Shown: in pieces, positions 1 through 10,621 of the stretch
How the letters are laid out: each line of letters begins with the position of its first letter
Position numbering within the stretch: position 1 is the stretch's first letter
Source: Branchipolynoe longqiensis
Lineage: Eukaryota; Annelida; Polychaeta; Phyllodocida; Polynoidae
DNA: 64,000 nucleotides
Reading direction: 5' to 3'
Assembly (NCBI GenBank): GCA_030323885.1
Contig: JASIRB010003884.1
Location: 78,709 to 142,708, forward strand
Program-made: the position numbers and the translations under genes
The notes under the pieces: model-generated
Seen by the model: the letters and a program-made list of their open reading frames with translations, nothing else
Databases searched by the model: none
Told to the model about the DNA's origin: nothing

Positions 1-466
1 ACTGTACATTTAATACTGTATATTTAATAATGCACATTTAATACTGTATATTTAACCCTGTGTATTTAATACTGTATATTTAATACTGTATATTTAATAC
101 TGTATATTTAATTATGTATATTTAATCCTGTATATGCACTACTGTATATGTAATATTGTATATGTACTAATGTATATTTAATACTGTATGTTTAATACTG
201 TATATTTAATACTGTACATTTAATACTGTACATTTAATACTCTATATTTAATAATGTATATTTAATCCCGTATATTTAATACTGTATATGTAATACTGTA
301 TATGTAATACTGTATATGCAATACTGTGTATTCAATAATGTATATTTAATACTGTAGATTTAATACTGTATATTTAATACTGTATATTTAATACTGTATA
401 TTTGATACTGTATATTTAATACTGTATATTTAATACTGTATATTTAATACTGTATATTTAATACTA
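1..466. repeat. AT-rich 14-bp minisatellite
   Basis: Some 33 tandem copies of a unit close to ACTGTATATTTAAT, with variants such as ATGTATATGTAAT. The array runs off the left edge of the window and ends near 466, where non-repetitive AT-rich sequence begins. Confidence 0.9.
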
Positions 467-553
467 TAAACAGCACTTTGCATAGCCTTTATATATCATA
501 AATAGGACGCCATCAAAGTTGTCCATTTTATTTTTGTTTAAATACATTCTTTG

Positions 554-770
554 ATTAAAGCTAGATAGTCCGATGAAAACATCAAGTTTTCAAAACCAAA
601 GCAATTATCTAGATTTGATTATACATATCTAACATAGATACTAGTGCACATATTAAGCATTTGTCACCACATAGAAGGGAACACTGAGGCAATTTAATCA
701 ACTTGGTTACTGCAGAAACTGTGAGGTTACTGTGAGGTTTGGCATGCTTGCCAAACTTAATTTGGCCATT
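554..770 (+). repeat. R1 MITE-like repeat, left part (interrupted)
   Basis: Left part of a dispersed repeat (called R1 here) whose ends carry the inverted motif GCATAGTCCGATG next to TTAAA. Related copies lie at 16060-16385, 35470-35593, 46720-46970 (minus), 47303-47653 and 54000-54118. The copy at 47303-47653 is uninterrupted and about 350 bp long. This copy is split by the DIRS-like element at 771-5940 and resumes at 5944. No coding potential. Confidence 0.65.
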
Positions 771-871
771 GGTCGTAATGCTCGCATTGCGGTTGATGCG
801 AGGCGAGGGAGGACCCCCCTGCTTCTCTTTTCCCTCCAGCCGTTGGCTATTACATAATCACCCGCGGCTCC

Positions 872-885
872 ATCCCCTTATAGCC
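872..885 (+). promoter_or_regulatory. possible TATA-like core promoter of DIRS copy 1
   Basis: A CCCCTTATAGCCGCCC block lies about 100 bp upstream of the gag ATG at 981. The same position in copy 2 reads CCCCTTATAAGGCCGCCC (about 95 bp before its gag ATG), and copy 3 has CCCCTTTTAAGGCCGCCC. Conservation between copies and constant spacing suggest a core promoter. No functional evidence. Confidence 0.35.
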
Positions 886-980
886 GCCCCCACACCGCCT
901 CAGGCCACTCGCCCTCCTGCCTCCAGACACTCCGCTCCTCCATACACTTTTTTCTTTGGCACTACTCACCATGCCACATC

Positions 981-2196
981 ATGCCTAACGGACGAGGCCG
1001 GGGGAGGCGCGCCGCCCGCAGGGAGGCGCTGCGCATATCTGAGGCGAGCTCGACACACTCGTCCACGCCCTCCTCGCCCCCCCAGGCCGCCGCGCTCCCT
1101 AGGGCCGCCCCCGGCGACGCCCCCTCGGAGTGGGGGCGTACCATGCAGGCCACCCTACTCGACACGGTGGCGGCCCTGGAGCGGATGTCGGCGAGACTCG
1201 ACATAATCGATGCTTGGGACGAGCGCGGAGCCGCGCCTCAGCAGACCCCCGCCCCCCCGACCGCCACGCCGCCTCCGACGCCGCCACAGCAGACCTACCC
1301 CGCCCGGGCCCCCCGCCACACTGTGGGGGGGGCCCACCCGCCTCCACCGCCCCTGCCGGCGGCTCCGGGGGCCATCCACCCCGACTACCAGCGCTTCACC
1401 AGGGGGGGGGGCCTCCTCCACTCAACCATCGGAGGCGCCGCCTCCCCTACACTACCGCGATGCCCACGCCCACTCATCCACCTCTGCAGCTGACGCAGTA
1501 CGGGAGATCCTCGACTCGGCCGACACTCACAACGCCGGCCGACGCAAAGGTATTTCCCCCCACTACATCTTCCCCTGTGACTTAATAGAACGGGGGGCGG
1601 AGAGGAAGGCGGTGAAGCGAGGGGAGGCGACCAAGGATGAATATACCCTCGCCCTCCACATGCTGGAGGCGCACCCCGCCTTCCCCGCCCACTCCCTTCC
1701 CGGACTCAGCCACCATGCCCTCACCATTCACCGGGATAACCTAGTTCACCCCTGGGCTACCTTCCGCCGTTATTCGGAGATGGTATTTACGTGGATCGCG
1801 GACGGTAGGCTCCCACACGGCTGGCACGACCCCGCGGCCATCAACATGGTCCGCATGGAGGCCCGCACCACGCCCACCGCTGCCCTGCCCACGCCCGCCC
1901 GCTCCTCCGACCCCGCCCGCCCCACCCCCAGACCCCAGGCACGCCCCCAGACCGACACTCGGATTCCCTATATCCGAGACTCCCACGGCACCCACTGCCC
2001 CTCATGGAACCGTGGGACGGCCTCCTGCGACCGGACGGGGGCCGGCGAGACCCATGGGGAGGGGGCGTCGAGGTATCGACACGCTTGCGCCTACTGCGCA
2101 AACGTGAGGAAATTCCTAACGATGCACTCGGAAGCCGTATGTATCAGCAAGAGAGGCCGCGACCGGGGGCCCCCCGCTCCCTCGGCGGATTTTTAG
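981..2196 (+). pseudogene. DIRS-type gag, frameshifted (copy 1)
   Basis: Structural (gag-like) protein of the element; such proteins are thought to bind element RNA and form particles. The frame opens at ATG 981 with a basic N-terminus (MPNGRGRGRR). It is followed by a proline-rich stretch, then a conserved block (SAADAVREIL; DLIERGAERKAVK; WIADGRLPHGWHDPAA) and a C-terminal zinc-finger-like CX2CX9HX4C (CAYC…HSEAVC), ending SADF. It aligns throughout with the intact gag at 30418-31575. The reading frame changes at a run of ten G (1402-1411): upstream the frame of 981 matches the intact gag, downstream the frame of 1210-2196 does. The start at 981 is chosen because it matches ATG 30418 in copy 2. 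A homopolymer miscount in the assembly could explain the break. Confidence 0.8.
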
Positions 2197-4689
2197 TCCG
2201 CCGCCCGCTCCAGCCCGGCCCAGAGGGACCCAGCCGGCCCCACCCAACCCCCCACGCCGAGCCCCGCATACCCACAACCGACCCTCCTCACATCTCGCCG
2301 CCTCATGACTCACTGCCTCCACCCCGCGCCCCTCACATCTCGCCGCCCTCTCACATCTCGCCGCCCTCTCACATCTCCCCGCCGTCCCGGCCCGCCCGCG
2401 CCCTGACCGAAGAGCCACAAACCGCTCACACCACACCCGGCTTCAAAGGCCCCCCCACGGTCGCCGCCCGCCACGACCCAACAGACCCTCCCTCAGACCG
2501 CCAGACCTCACCCAACCGCCACCCCCCTCTCATCTCCGCCGACCACCCGGCCACCGCACACCACGGCCTTACCACAGGCCCCGCCTCTCTCATCTCCGCC
2601 GACCACCCGGCCACCGCACACCACGGTCTCACCACAGGCCCCGCCTGTGGAGCCGCCGCCCTCGCTGCCACCCACGCCACCCACGCCACTCACGTTTCCC
2701 CGGAAGCGACCAGCCCCCGCCTCACCCCACCCCCCGGCGGCCACCACCAACACCACAACCCCCCCTCCTCTCCCCCGCCCCCCACCTCGCCGCAGACGCC
2801 GCCGCCCCCCCACACCCTCCCCCGGCGACACAGCCTACCTCACACATCTCCCCGGCCTCCCCCCTGAGGCCGACCGCCCCCCCCCCCCCACGACGACCTC
2901 AGCGAGCACATCTCCGACGTCGTCGACCCCCACATCCAAGACACCCTCCCCGCCGCCCCCTCCTGCGGCCCCTCCCCTCACCAATACCGCCCCACCCTCC
3001 TCGCCATCTGGCCCCACGCCTCTAGCGAAGCATGGGCCCGCTACCCCACTTTCACCCGCGCATACGCCGCACTCAGGGAAGCGGGCCTCCCTAACTTTTT
3101 GGCCGCCCGCATCCCCCTTCCCTCTGGCCTCCACATCCCCGCGATTACCCCGACCCCGCCCTTCTCGACCTCATTGAGTTCGGGTTCCCCGCCAACTTCT
3201 CCGCCTCCTCACCCCCCCGCCCGACCTTCACCAACCACCGCGAGCCCCCCAAGCACGCCCCCCACATAGAGAGCTTCATCAAGACGGAGCTCGCCCTCGG
3301 CGCCCTCGCGGGCCCCTTCACCATCCCTCCCTTCACACCCTGGACTCAGGTCTCCCCTATGATGACACGCCCCAAATCCGACCCGGGCAAGAGGCGGGTC
3401 ATCGTCGACCTCTCCTTTCCCCCTGGCGCCAGCGTCAATGCAGCATCCCTCGCCGGGAATACCTCGGGAAACCACACTCCTATACCCTCCCCTCAGTCGC
3501 TGACCTCCGCCGCCGCCTCACGGGAGAGGGCCCCGGCGCATACCTATGGACCGCCTACATCTCGCGGGCCTACCGGCAACTCCGCGCCGACCCCCTCGCC
3601 TGCCCCCTGTACGGGATCACCCTCGATCAAAAGATCTACATTGACCTCGCCCTCCCCTTTGGCTGCCGCTCCTCGGGCGCGGCTTGTGTCCGCGTGACGG
3701 CAGCCGTCGCCTGGATTATGAGGCGCGATGGCTTTCACATACTCGTCTACGTCGACGACTTTGTCGGGTGCGAGGCGTCCTACCTTAAAGCCTGTCAGGC
3801 CTTCGACGCTTTCCTCGCCCTCGCCGCCGCCCTCGGGCTCGAAGTGGCGCCCGGGAAATGTCACCCCCCCCGCTGTCCGCCTCACCTGGCTGGGGTTCGC
3901 CCTCGACAGCGAGGCGATGACAGTCCGCATCGCCCCCGACAAGGTCGATGACCTTGTCCTCTCCTGCGAGGCCTGCCTCACCTGCCCCGCCATAACTCGA
4001 CGTGAGCTCCAGAGCCTCCTCGGGCGCTTGAACCACGTCGGCAGTTGCGTCCTTCACGCCCGGAGGTTCATGAGTCGCCTCCTCGGGGCGCTCCGGGGCT
4101 GCTTCGGCTGCGCCTCGCTCACCCTCGACGATGACGCCCTCCGGGACCTGAGGTGGTTCGCCCTCTACGGCCGCGCCTCCAACGGGCTCTACCTCCTCCG
4201 TGCCCCAGCAGGGCGCACCCACGTCATAGAGTGCGACTCCTGCCTCACGGGCGGGGCGCCTTCTCTGCCACGCACTGCTACGCACGAGGGTACACCTTGG
4301 ACTTCCGAGGGCGGTTCCCCGACATCCATGAGTTGGAGGCGGTCAACCTCGTCGTCGCCCTCCGCGCCCTCATGCCTGACGACGACGCGGGGGCCACCAT
4401 CGTTATCAATACCGATAACATGGCCTCCGCCGCCTCCCTCACCTCGGGCCGCGCCCGGGATGCCACCCTCGGGACCTGCGCTCGGGAGCTCTGGCTCCTC
4501 ATGGCGACGGGCTGCTTCACCCTCACCATACTCCACAAGCCCGGGGCGGAGCTCGTCTTCGCCGACGCCCTCAGCCGCGCCCACCTCGACGGGCCCTGGG
4601 CAGAGGTGGCCCGCGCCGGCATGGCCTGCCTCGGGCTCCGCCGCATATCCCCCTCACATGTCGCCTTCCCATTTAACCCCGGCCTTTGA
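2197..4689 (+). pseudogene. DIRS-type reverse transcriptase and RNase H, multiply frameshifted
   Basis: Pol of the element, making and trimming cDNA. The first ~700 bp encode a proline-rich linker without recognisable fold. A DIRS-like N-terminal RT region begins near 2900. The motif DYPDPALLDLIEFGFP (from 3143) precedes the fingers, KRRVIVDLS is near 3390, and the catalytic YVDD box is at 3748-3759 (LVYVDDFVG). The thumb/connection LGRLNHVGSCV lies near 4020. RNase H follows with its acidic residues in ECDSC (about 4229), HELEAVN (about 4328), NTDNM (about 4408) and ADALSR (about 4561). The frame changes near 3100-3140, near 3445, at a C8 run (3864-3871), and near 4250. The domain order RT-RNase H directly upstream of a recombinase is diagnostic. 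The protein cannot be made as one chain from this copy. Confidence 0.85.
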
Positions 4690-5620
4690 TGCAGGTTTTA
4701 CCTCGGCCGAGGCGGACGACGTTGCCCGCTCCCTCGACATGGAAGAACCGTCGACGCCAGGCCCGGGAGTACATAGCCTACTGCGTTGCCCGAGGGCTCG
4801 CCCCCCTCGACCCCTCCGACTTCCAGATCGCTGCCTACACGGCCTCCCTCTACGCCCGCGGCCTAGCCCCGGCCTCCATCAAAAACGCCCTCTCCGGAGC
4901 GCGCACCTGGGCCGGGGCCGCCGGAGGGTCAACCGCCGCCTTCGACTCTGCCCTCGCCAAGGACGTCTGCCGAGGTGGCGAGCGCGCCTCCACCCACGCT
5001 CCTCACCAGGCGCCCCCTCTGACGCCTCGCCACCTCGCCCTCGTCATCTCTCACCTCGCCCTCGCGGGGCCGGCCTCGCTCGTCCCTCGGGCCGCCCTCC
5101 TCCTCGGGTACTTCGGCATGCTGCGGCAGTCGAACCTGCTGTCGCCGAGTCCCGAGGGCTGGGGCGGCCCCCACACCATCACCCGCGGCGACGTCACCCT
5201 GGCCCCCGGGGGCCTCCGGGTCACGGTCAGGACCTCCAATACCATATCCGGCCCCGCGGACGCCGTCGCCCTATTCATCCCTGCTTGCCCGGCCCTCTGG
5301 CCGCCTGGAATGCCGCCACCCGGCAGCCCCCCGCACCTCCCGACGCCCCGGCCTTCATCATGCCCTCGGGTCGCCCCCTCGATCCGCGCTCACTAACTGC
5401 CCTCCTGCGAGGCGCCCTTCGCGCCAGAGGCGTCCCGGGGGCCGAGGCCTTTACCCTCCACAGCCTACGCCGGGGCACCGCCCAGGCCTGCCGCCGGAGT
5501 CGACATCTCCGACATCATGGCCCAGGGGACTTGGACCTCGCCCCCTCGGCGGCCCCTCGAGCCCTCTCCTCTGTCTTGGTTGAGGGCTCCTCGGGTCCAC
5601 CTCCCGGGCCCAACTACTAA
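4686..5620 (+). pseudogene. DIRS-type tyrosine recombinase, frameshifted
   Basis: Site-specific recombinase proposed to integrate circular element cDNA. The open frame 4686-5396 begins just upstream of the RNase H stop codon (overlap of a few bases) and shows the N-terminal SAM-like core-binding region (REYIAYCVARGLAPL… SIKNALSGARTW). The catalytic domain follows with the first arginine in GYFGMLRQSNLL (codon at 5124-5126). The second catalytic box HSLRRGTAQ (from 5459) is in another frame, and the block before the nucleophile (DIMAQGTWTS, about 5513) is in a third. Breaks lie near 5270-5320 and 5480-5515. I do not see the expected tyrosine in any frame after TWTS, so the copy looks dead even apart from the frameshifts. 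Confidence 0.8.
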
Positions 5621-5874
5621 CATTATCCTGACATTTGACACTTTATATACCATGACGATGTCTCATATATTATACTTTATATGTCTCTTACTCCTGATTT
5701 ATTACTCATTATCCAACTGACATTTCACACTGTGTATCATGACGATGCCTCATACATTATACTTTACTTACCTCTCACTCATGATTGATTACTCCTCATT
5801 ACATTGATGCCGCATATCTTCCTTGACATATCTAATTATTCATGCTTGATTAATGTACTATACATGAATATTCC

Positions 5875-5895
5875 GGCACTTCTGAATAAAGTGCC
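5875..5895 (+). terminator. AATAAA poly(A) signal in a hairpin loop (DIRS copy 1)
   Basis: Stem GGCACT (5875-5880) pairs with AGTGCC (5890-5895). The loop holds AATAAA (5885-5890), whose last A is the first base of the 3' stem. The same geometry with a different stem occurs in copies 2 and 3. About 45 bp of C/T-rich sequence and the terminal CGCGCATCAA follow. Confidence 0.6.
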
Positions 5896-5943
5896 ATTTT
5901 ATCCACTCACGCCTCCTCGTCCTTCCTTGCCGCGCATCAAGAG

Positions 5944-6062
5944 TTGGCCATTTAAAATGAAAGTTACTTCAAAGTAAGGTAAGATAGATTATAGCAATGA
6001 ACCTAATATATTTATCTCAGAAAATGACAGAAACTCTATACCATCGGACAAGGCAACTTTAA
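5944..6062 (+). repeat. R1 MITE-like repeat, right part
   Basis: Continuation of the R1 repeat beyond the DIRS insertion. Shared features with the 47303-47653 copy include the CCATTTAAAAT block, TAATATATTTATCTCAGAAA and the right terminus ending CTTTAAG. Relative to uninterrupted copies about 20 bp are missing at the insertion point. Confidence 0.6.
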
Positions 6063-6159
6063 GAATGGCAAATTTCAATTTTCACCATCTCACTCTCCCT
6101 TGCTCTATCCTAGTGACAATCTAGGTAGAAAGAATTGTAAGTTTGGTCAGTCATTGGCT

Positions 6160-6236
6160 AGGATTCGAACTCCCTAACCTTCCACACTGGAAGCCAGTTC
6201 TCTTACCGATTCTGGCAGCGCGTCCGGTACAACATA
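6160..6236 (-). repeat. SINE-A tRNA-like head fragment
   Basis: Read on the minus strand this is a tRNA-derived head with a pol III B box (GTTCGAATCC) and GGTAAGAGAACTGGCTTCC. It matches the heads at 54660-54745 (minus) and 55505 (plus). No core or tail follows, so it is truncated. Confidence 0.55.
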
Positions 6237-6239
6237 AAC

Positions 6240-6420
6240 AACTAGGTATGGATGGAGTGATGACATCAGGGAGTCTAGATAGCTTAACGGCTAAACCACT
6301 AGCCATGGAATGGCAGTAGCGTGGGTTCGAATCCTTCTCCAGGGGCAATCTTCCCTTTGTTCCCACCCCTCACCCTAATGACCACAGCAAAGTCATGTAG
6401 CCGGATATTTATCGGGGTTC
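6240..6420 (+). repeat. diverged SINE-B copy
   Basis: GACATCAGGGAGTCTAGATA leads into a tRNA-like segment with A-box-like TAGCTTAACGG and B box GGGTTCGAATCC. Layout and lead-in match the SINE-B copies at 10622, 10940 and 45430, although sequence divergence is high. Confidence 0.5.
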
Positions 6421-6757
6421 GTGACATTTTCTCTCCGAAGATACAGCGGGCCTTGAATGGATGTATTAACAGCCACATCAGTTTGAAATTACCAAAATCA
6501 TCATGAAATATGAAGAGTTGATTGATTTATTGGTGGTTGCTTTATGCCATGTCGGCAGCATAGGCCACATTCATGGCGAAAAAGGTTTGTTTTTTGTTCA
6601 AACCATTGCTTTTACATGTAAAAGCAGACAATCGATTATGTGCCAATAGAGACTTATTAAATTAAAATGCTCACAATTATATATTTGTGGCCGGGTGAAA
6701 CAAATTCCCGTAGAAAAAGAAAAGTTTCTTAATAATTGTTAGAATTTATTTAGCAAA

Positions 6758-8197
6758 CTATATGAGGTGGTACTGACCAGCTCCCATCAAAAGGGCTAAA
6801 ATGTTTTCTTGTTTTACTTTAGTAAAAAGGTCATGCATACTGTCTGCAGTGTAAATTTGTTGGCGCAGGGCCAAAAAATCAACACAACTTAGTGGAATGT
6901 GTTTGAGTGTCAGCGGGGACACCAAAATACATTCAGGGGCAGGCTCCCCCTTAAGCAGAAAAGCATGTATAAGCCACGAGTGACCAATACGGCAACTGCT
7001 AAGGACCACTTGGTCCCACCGACCTCCCGCATGAGTATGTGGTGGTTTTCCCTCAGATGGTTCAATTTCTTTAAGTATATTATTGTTTTCATCCCACTCA
7101 TGTTGCCATTTGGATTTTATGTGGGTGGCTATTAGTGGTTTCAGATCAGAATGAGGGAACAGACACTGTTCAAGATCACAGTTCTTCGCAACCCTATCAG
7201 CTCATTTTTGTCCTTGCATGCCGGCATGGCCAGGCACACAGCAAAGGTGGATGGCAGACCCATCTGTTGCCAGTTGGATCATTTTATAAATGACCGTTGC
7301 TAGAATAGGGTGATCCGTTTTCAGTCCAGCAGCAGCCAAGAGGCAGGAGAACGAATCACTGTATATAACATAGTTAGTGTGGTTGGATACCTCGATACAC
7401 TCCAATGCGAGAAGGAGTGCTCAGGCTTCCGCAGTGAAAATCGTAGCCAAATCTTTTTTGGCATGCCGCAGTAGCTACCCGGCTTTTGTCTTTCGAACCA
7501 TCAGTGTATATGGAGAGGTGGTCTGCAAACTGGCCTTGAATCTCTGCATGCAGTCCTTGGTATTCGAGTGGATGTGTCCCAGACTTCCTCAGTTCCGTGA
7601 AATCAAGAATAACCGACGGCTTCCTCAATGACCAGGGGGGATGTTCGGGGACTTTGGCATCCTCCAACACATCCAAATCCATGCCTAAGGCCTCCAAATG
7701 AGGTTTCATTCGGAGCCTCAGTGGCCAGATGTAATTCGGCCTCGCTTCATACCTGGATTCATCATGTGGCTCGAATAGACAATTGTGTGAAGGATTCAAT
7801 GCATTAGTTTTTATCTTGACTACATATTGCATGGCCAGTTTGATTCTCCTGTTATTAAGTGATAGTGGTTCTTTGGCTTTGATAAACTGAACTGGTGAGG
7901 TGTGGAAGGCCCCAAGGGCCAGGCGCAGCCCCTGGTGGTGGACCGTGTCTAGCAGCCCAATATAAGATTTCCTTGCAGAACTATACTATGCCATCGTAAT
8001 CCACTCAGTAGCCAGATGAGGCGTTTTTTTACCATACACTCCATGGTTTTACAGATGCAGCTTGTGAGGGCTATGGGATGATAGTTGTTGGCTTCACTCT
8101 GGTCTTTACCAGGTTTGGGAATCGGTATTACTGTTGCCTCCCACCAAGAGGCAGGGACGACACCCGACTCCCAGATGTTGTTGAAGAGTTGAAGCAA
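6758..8197 (-). pseudogene. LINE ORF2 remnant: RT N-terminal part, RNase H, C-terminus
   Basis: RT start is visible at 8197-7949 (ESGVVPASWWEA; IPIPKPGKD; IALTSCICKTMECMV). It jumps straight to the post-RT region SARKSYIG-LLDTVHHQGLRL near 7970, so the RT palm with its catalytic YADD is deleted around 8000. RNase H follows: IYTDGSKDKS (near 7510), YSDSFSCLLAAAG (near 7350) and CVPGHAGMQGQ (near 7210), giving three of the catalytic acidic motifs. The C-terminal segment (7009-6758) has RIGHSWLIHAFLL and PLTLKHIPLSCVDF, typical of I/Nimb-type ORF2 ends. Several frame changes and a large deletion make it non-functional. Confidence 0.8.
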
Positions 8198-8439
8198 CAG
8201 TCTCAGTGCAGGTTAGGGGAGATGTTTGTAAAATTGATAATGAATTCCATCAGGTCCAACTGCTGTGTCATGCGAGTTTTCCAAAGAACACCTCAACTCA
8301 CCCATACTGAACGTCGAGTTCTAGTGCTCCTTGCCATCAGAGGAAAAGTCCAAAAGCTTTCGCATGGCATTCCTTGATGGCCAGAAAGCCTGTGAGGCAG
8401 TTTGCCACAGACGAATTTCCAGCAAAGGGGCGAGCCAAT

Positions 8440-9134
8440 TCTTCACTTATTTCGTCTAGTGATGTGAGAATGGTGCCGTTGTGTTTCAAGTCCTATTGGA
8501 ACATTTTGCCTGGTTTTGACAACTGGTGTTGTTGTGACCTTTCTGACCGCACTTAAAACAGATGGCTTCATTTTTGCATCTATACTTGCCATGACCAAAC
8601 TTCTGGCATTGGAAGCACGGAAGTGGGTTTCAGATGAAGACATCCACATTCAAACTAAGGTATCCAATTTTCTAGTTCTTGGGCGGAAAAGGCTTGCCAA
8701 ACATGAGGATATATGTCCCTGTTTTTATGGACTTGTTATCCCTCTTTATAAAGATTCTTCATACGTTTAACACTCCTTGAGACTTGAGCTAATGTGCTAT
8801 CTCATCCTCATCAACATCATCAAGATCTCTAGTCCAGATTACTCCTTTGCTAGAGTTGAGAGTTCAATGAGGAGAGGCTTTGATGCCAACACCTGCTAGC
8901 ATGCTTGCACGTAGCAGATTGTCGGCATGCGCTTTCTTAACACACTCCACCAGGATATTCAATTTCTTCACGTCTTTCACTGTGCCAGCGATTCCCATAA
9001 TGCCCTTGTGAATGGCAAAAGGGGAAAGTTTGGTAACTGATGCCTTGTGATTTAAATGATTCGATCATAATGAACCATGGCCAATCATTAGCGTTCAGAC
9101 GTGAGTCTGAATCTGAGTCCAATTTTGTTTCCAT
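8440..9134 (-). pseudogene. LINE ORF1 (RNA-binding, zinc knuckles), decayed
   Basis: RNA-binding ORF1 of the minus-strand LINE. An N-terminal piece starts METKLDSDSDSRLNANDWPW (9134). An RRM-like segment follows in other frames (KKLNILVECVKKAH; SPHRTLNSSKGVIWTRDLDD, about 8960-8830). Near 8630-8520 there are two CCHC-type knuckles, CFQCQKFGHGKYRC and CFKCGQKGHNTSC. Stops and frame changes separate these blocks. ORF1 proteins of this kind coat element RNA; this copy cannot make one. Confidence 0.7.
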
Positions 9135-9440
9135 GGCTAATAGTCGTTTTTTTGTTTGGGGGGTTTTGTGCAGCCATATATAGTTTTTTTTGGTTTGTCA
9201 TCCTCGCTCCCCACCCACTACGGAGCCCTCAAACTTGGGGTGTGTAGCACTGCGGTAACCGACAGATACACACCAGGGATACGAGGATAATATACTCTAG
9301 CATGGAGGCAAAAAAGCATAACCAGTACTAGATTGACCCTAGCCACCACCTTCTAGGAAGTGAAGAATGACTTGGTAGTTGTGTAAATATAAATATGAAT
9401 ACAGTTGGTGTATGATATAATATATCCATTCTGCATTAAT

Positions 9441-9700
9441 CTACCTAGGGCTTGGCATGACCAGCCGTTTGATTGGAATGGGCCAGTCCAACATCTCGTC
9501 TAGATGAAGTCGGGGCCAAAGTGCAGTGTTGGTCCACAAGGAGTCTTGGCCCCTTGCAATCCACAAGTTGGTGGAGGATCCCTTCCTCCACCGACACGAG
9601 CCGCGACTCACGGCAAACGAGCCGCCCCATTTGTCGCCTTTTAGTATCGGCAAGGGGGTGCAGAGGAACTATTCACGGGGGAACCGGGTTAGAATATGAT
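9441..9700 (-). other. probable 5' leader of the I/Nimb-like LINE
   Basis: A compact GC-rich segment just upstream of ORF1 on the same strand, unlike the AT-rich surroundings, ending at about 9700. It has several self-complementary stretches. Assignment rests on position and composition only. Confidence 0.4.
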
Positions 9701-9709
9701 GGGTAATCA

Positions 9710-10050
9710 ATCACAAATTATTCAAATCTTTACTCGCTCCTAAAACAGGTTGACACATTTACATGCAATTTATCGACTATTTGTGCTATTTTATTTGACG
9801 CTTTAATCTCTCCTCAACTATGCAGGCTCTTTATCATTTCCCACTACGCTCAATAAAGGGTGAATTAGTAGGCTTCCCTTAAAAGGAAACATGGGGAGAG
9901 CTCACATTTGAAAAGACTACAGGCCTCTTTAAGTATTACTTTTGTCCCTCACCTACTCGCTTATTTCCCGGTTCCTGCTTCTTTCCTTTTTTTCACCGAC
10001 TGAAGCCTATACTCCTATTAAAGCTATCCACAGTGTGAATGAATTACAAC
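9710..10050. other. no feature recognised
   Basis: AT-rich non-coding sequence between the LINE leader and the inverted-arm repeat. No frame, RNA gene or repeat recognised. Confidence 0.4.
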
Positions 10051-10052
10051 CC

Positions 10053-10565
10053 TGCCTAAGCAGAACTCCGAGCAAAAATTGCTTCAGTAGGAATTAACTG
10101 TGGAAGTGATGTTTCTAGTGCGCAGTGTTTCTCTATCTTGACATAGAGTTGAGAAATTGGAAGAGAATGAAAAAAAAAAAAAAAAAAAGATGGCAGCCAC
10201 CGAAACTTCTCGATTCGGCTTGTATAGTCCATTAATCTAACACGTTTTCATCAATTATTCACTCCAAAAGTAGCCAACTATGATCGCTATGTAGGCTCTA
10301 TTTGAACAATATATTTAGCATCTTTGATTTCAAAATAATGTGGCTATTTCTATACGTTATTTGTTATATACTTAGACTGCTACTTTTGGGGTGAAAAGTT
10401 TAATTGAGAGCTTTTTATGGCGAGCATCTGACTATATTTTTGCATTCTCTCCTAATTTCTCAACATTACGCCAATATAAATAAACACTGCACACAGGAAC
10501 CACCACCGCCGCAATGAATTCCAACTGAAACAACTTTTGCTTGAATTTAGGCAGAGTTATCATTC
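10053..10565. mobile_element. MITE-like element with ~130-bp inverted arms
   Basis: The left arm (about 10053-10180) reads GCAAAAATTGCTTCAGT … GAGAAATTGGAAGAGAATG. Its reverse complement recurs at about 10440-10565 with roughly 75% identity by eye. An A19 run and a non-coding loop lie between the arms. Single-arm relatives occur at 14480-14600 and 19130-19310. Confidence 0.55.
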
Positions 10566-10621
10566 ACCGCTACTCTGGGTATAGTTGACCAAGACAATTT
10601 AAATAAATTATTATAATAATA

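Larger units (their letters stand above)
771..5940 (+). mobile_element. DIRS-like tyrosine-recombinase retrotransposon, copy 1 (full structure, decayed)
   Basis: A 5.2-kb island of very high GC in AT-rich DNA. Order: short 5' leader, gag (from 981), RT plus RNase H (to about 4689), tyrosine recombinase (4686 onward), AT-rich 3' leader with AATAAA. RT, RNase H and a recombinase without integrase or protease defines the DIRS order. The right terminus, read in reverse, starts TTGATGCG-C-GGC and matches the left-end segment TTGATGCG-A-GGC over about 24 bp with a few mismatches. That is an inverted terminal repeat, favouring a DIRS1-like type over Ngaro/PAT split direct repeats. All three genes carry frameshifts. 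TTGGCCATT occurs at both flanks (762-770 and 5944-5952), but both may be native to the host repeat R1, so I do not call it a target duplication. Two shortened relatives lie at 30088-32994. Confidence 0.85.
6530..9700 (-). mobile_element. I/Nimb-like LINE (non-LTR retrotransposon), decayed
   Basis: Minus-strand non-LTR element. From its 5' side: GC-rich leader (9700-9441), ORF1 with a nucleic-acid-binding region and CCHC zinc knuckles (about 9134-8440), RT fragment (8197-7949), RNase H (7832-7200), C-terminal region (7009-6758) and a 3' tail ending in AATAAATCAATCA near 6530. RNase H downstream of RT points to the I superfamily (I/Nimb). Endonuclease and the RT palm are not recognisable. Bounds are approximate and no target duplication was found. 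Confidence 0.75.

Noticed and set aside
2004..3177. Proline-rich frames of 287 and 176 codons
   Set aside because: C-rich composition within the DIRS linker keeps several frames open; no motif supports them as separate proteins.
3728..5620. A single 630-codon plus frame
   Set aside because: It crosses RT, RNase H and recombinase regions in the wrong frame for much of its length; only segments such as the RT thumb region and HSLRRG are in the coding frame.
762..5952. 9-bp target duplication (TTGGCCATT) around DIRS copy 1
   Set aside because: Both occurrences can be explained by the R1 host repeat itself, and DIRS elements normally make no duplication.
9441..9700. rRNA-like compact GC-rich segment
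   Set aside because: It sits in the leader position of the minus-strand LINE, and I recognise no conserved rRNA block.
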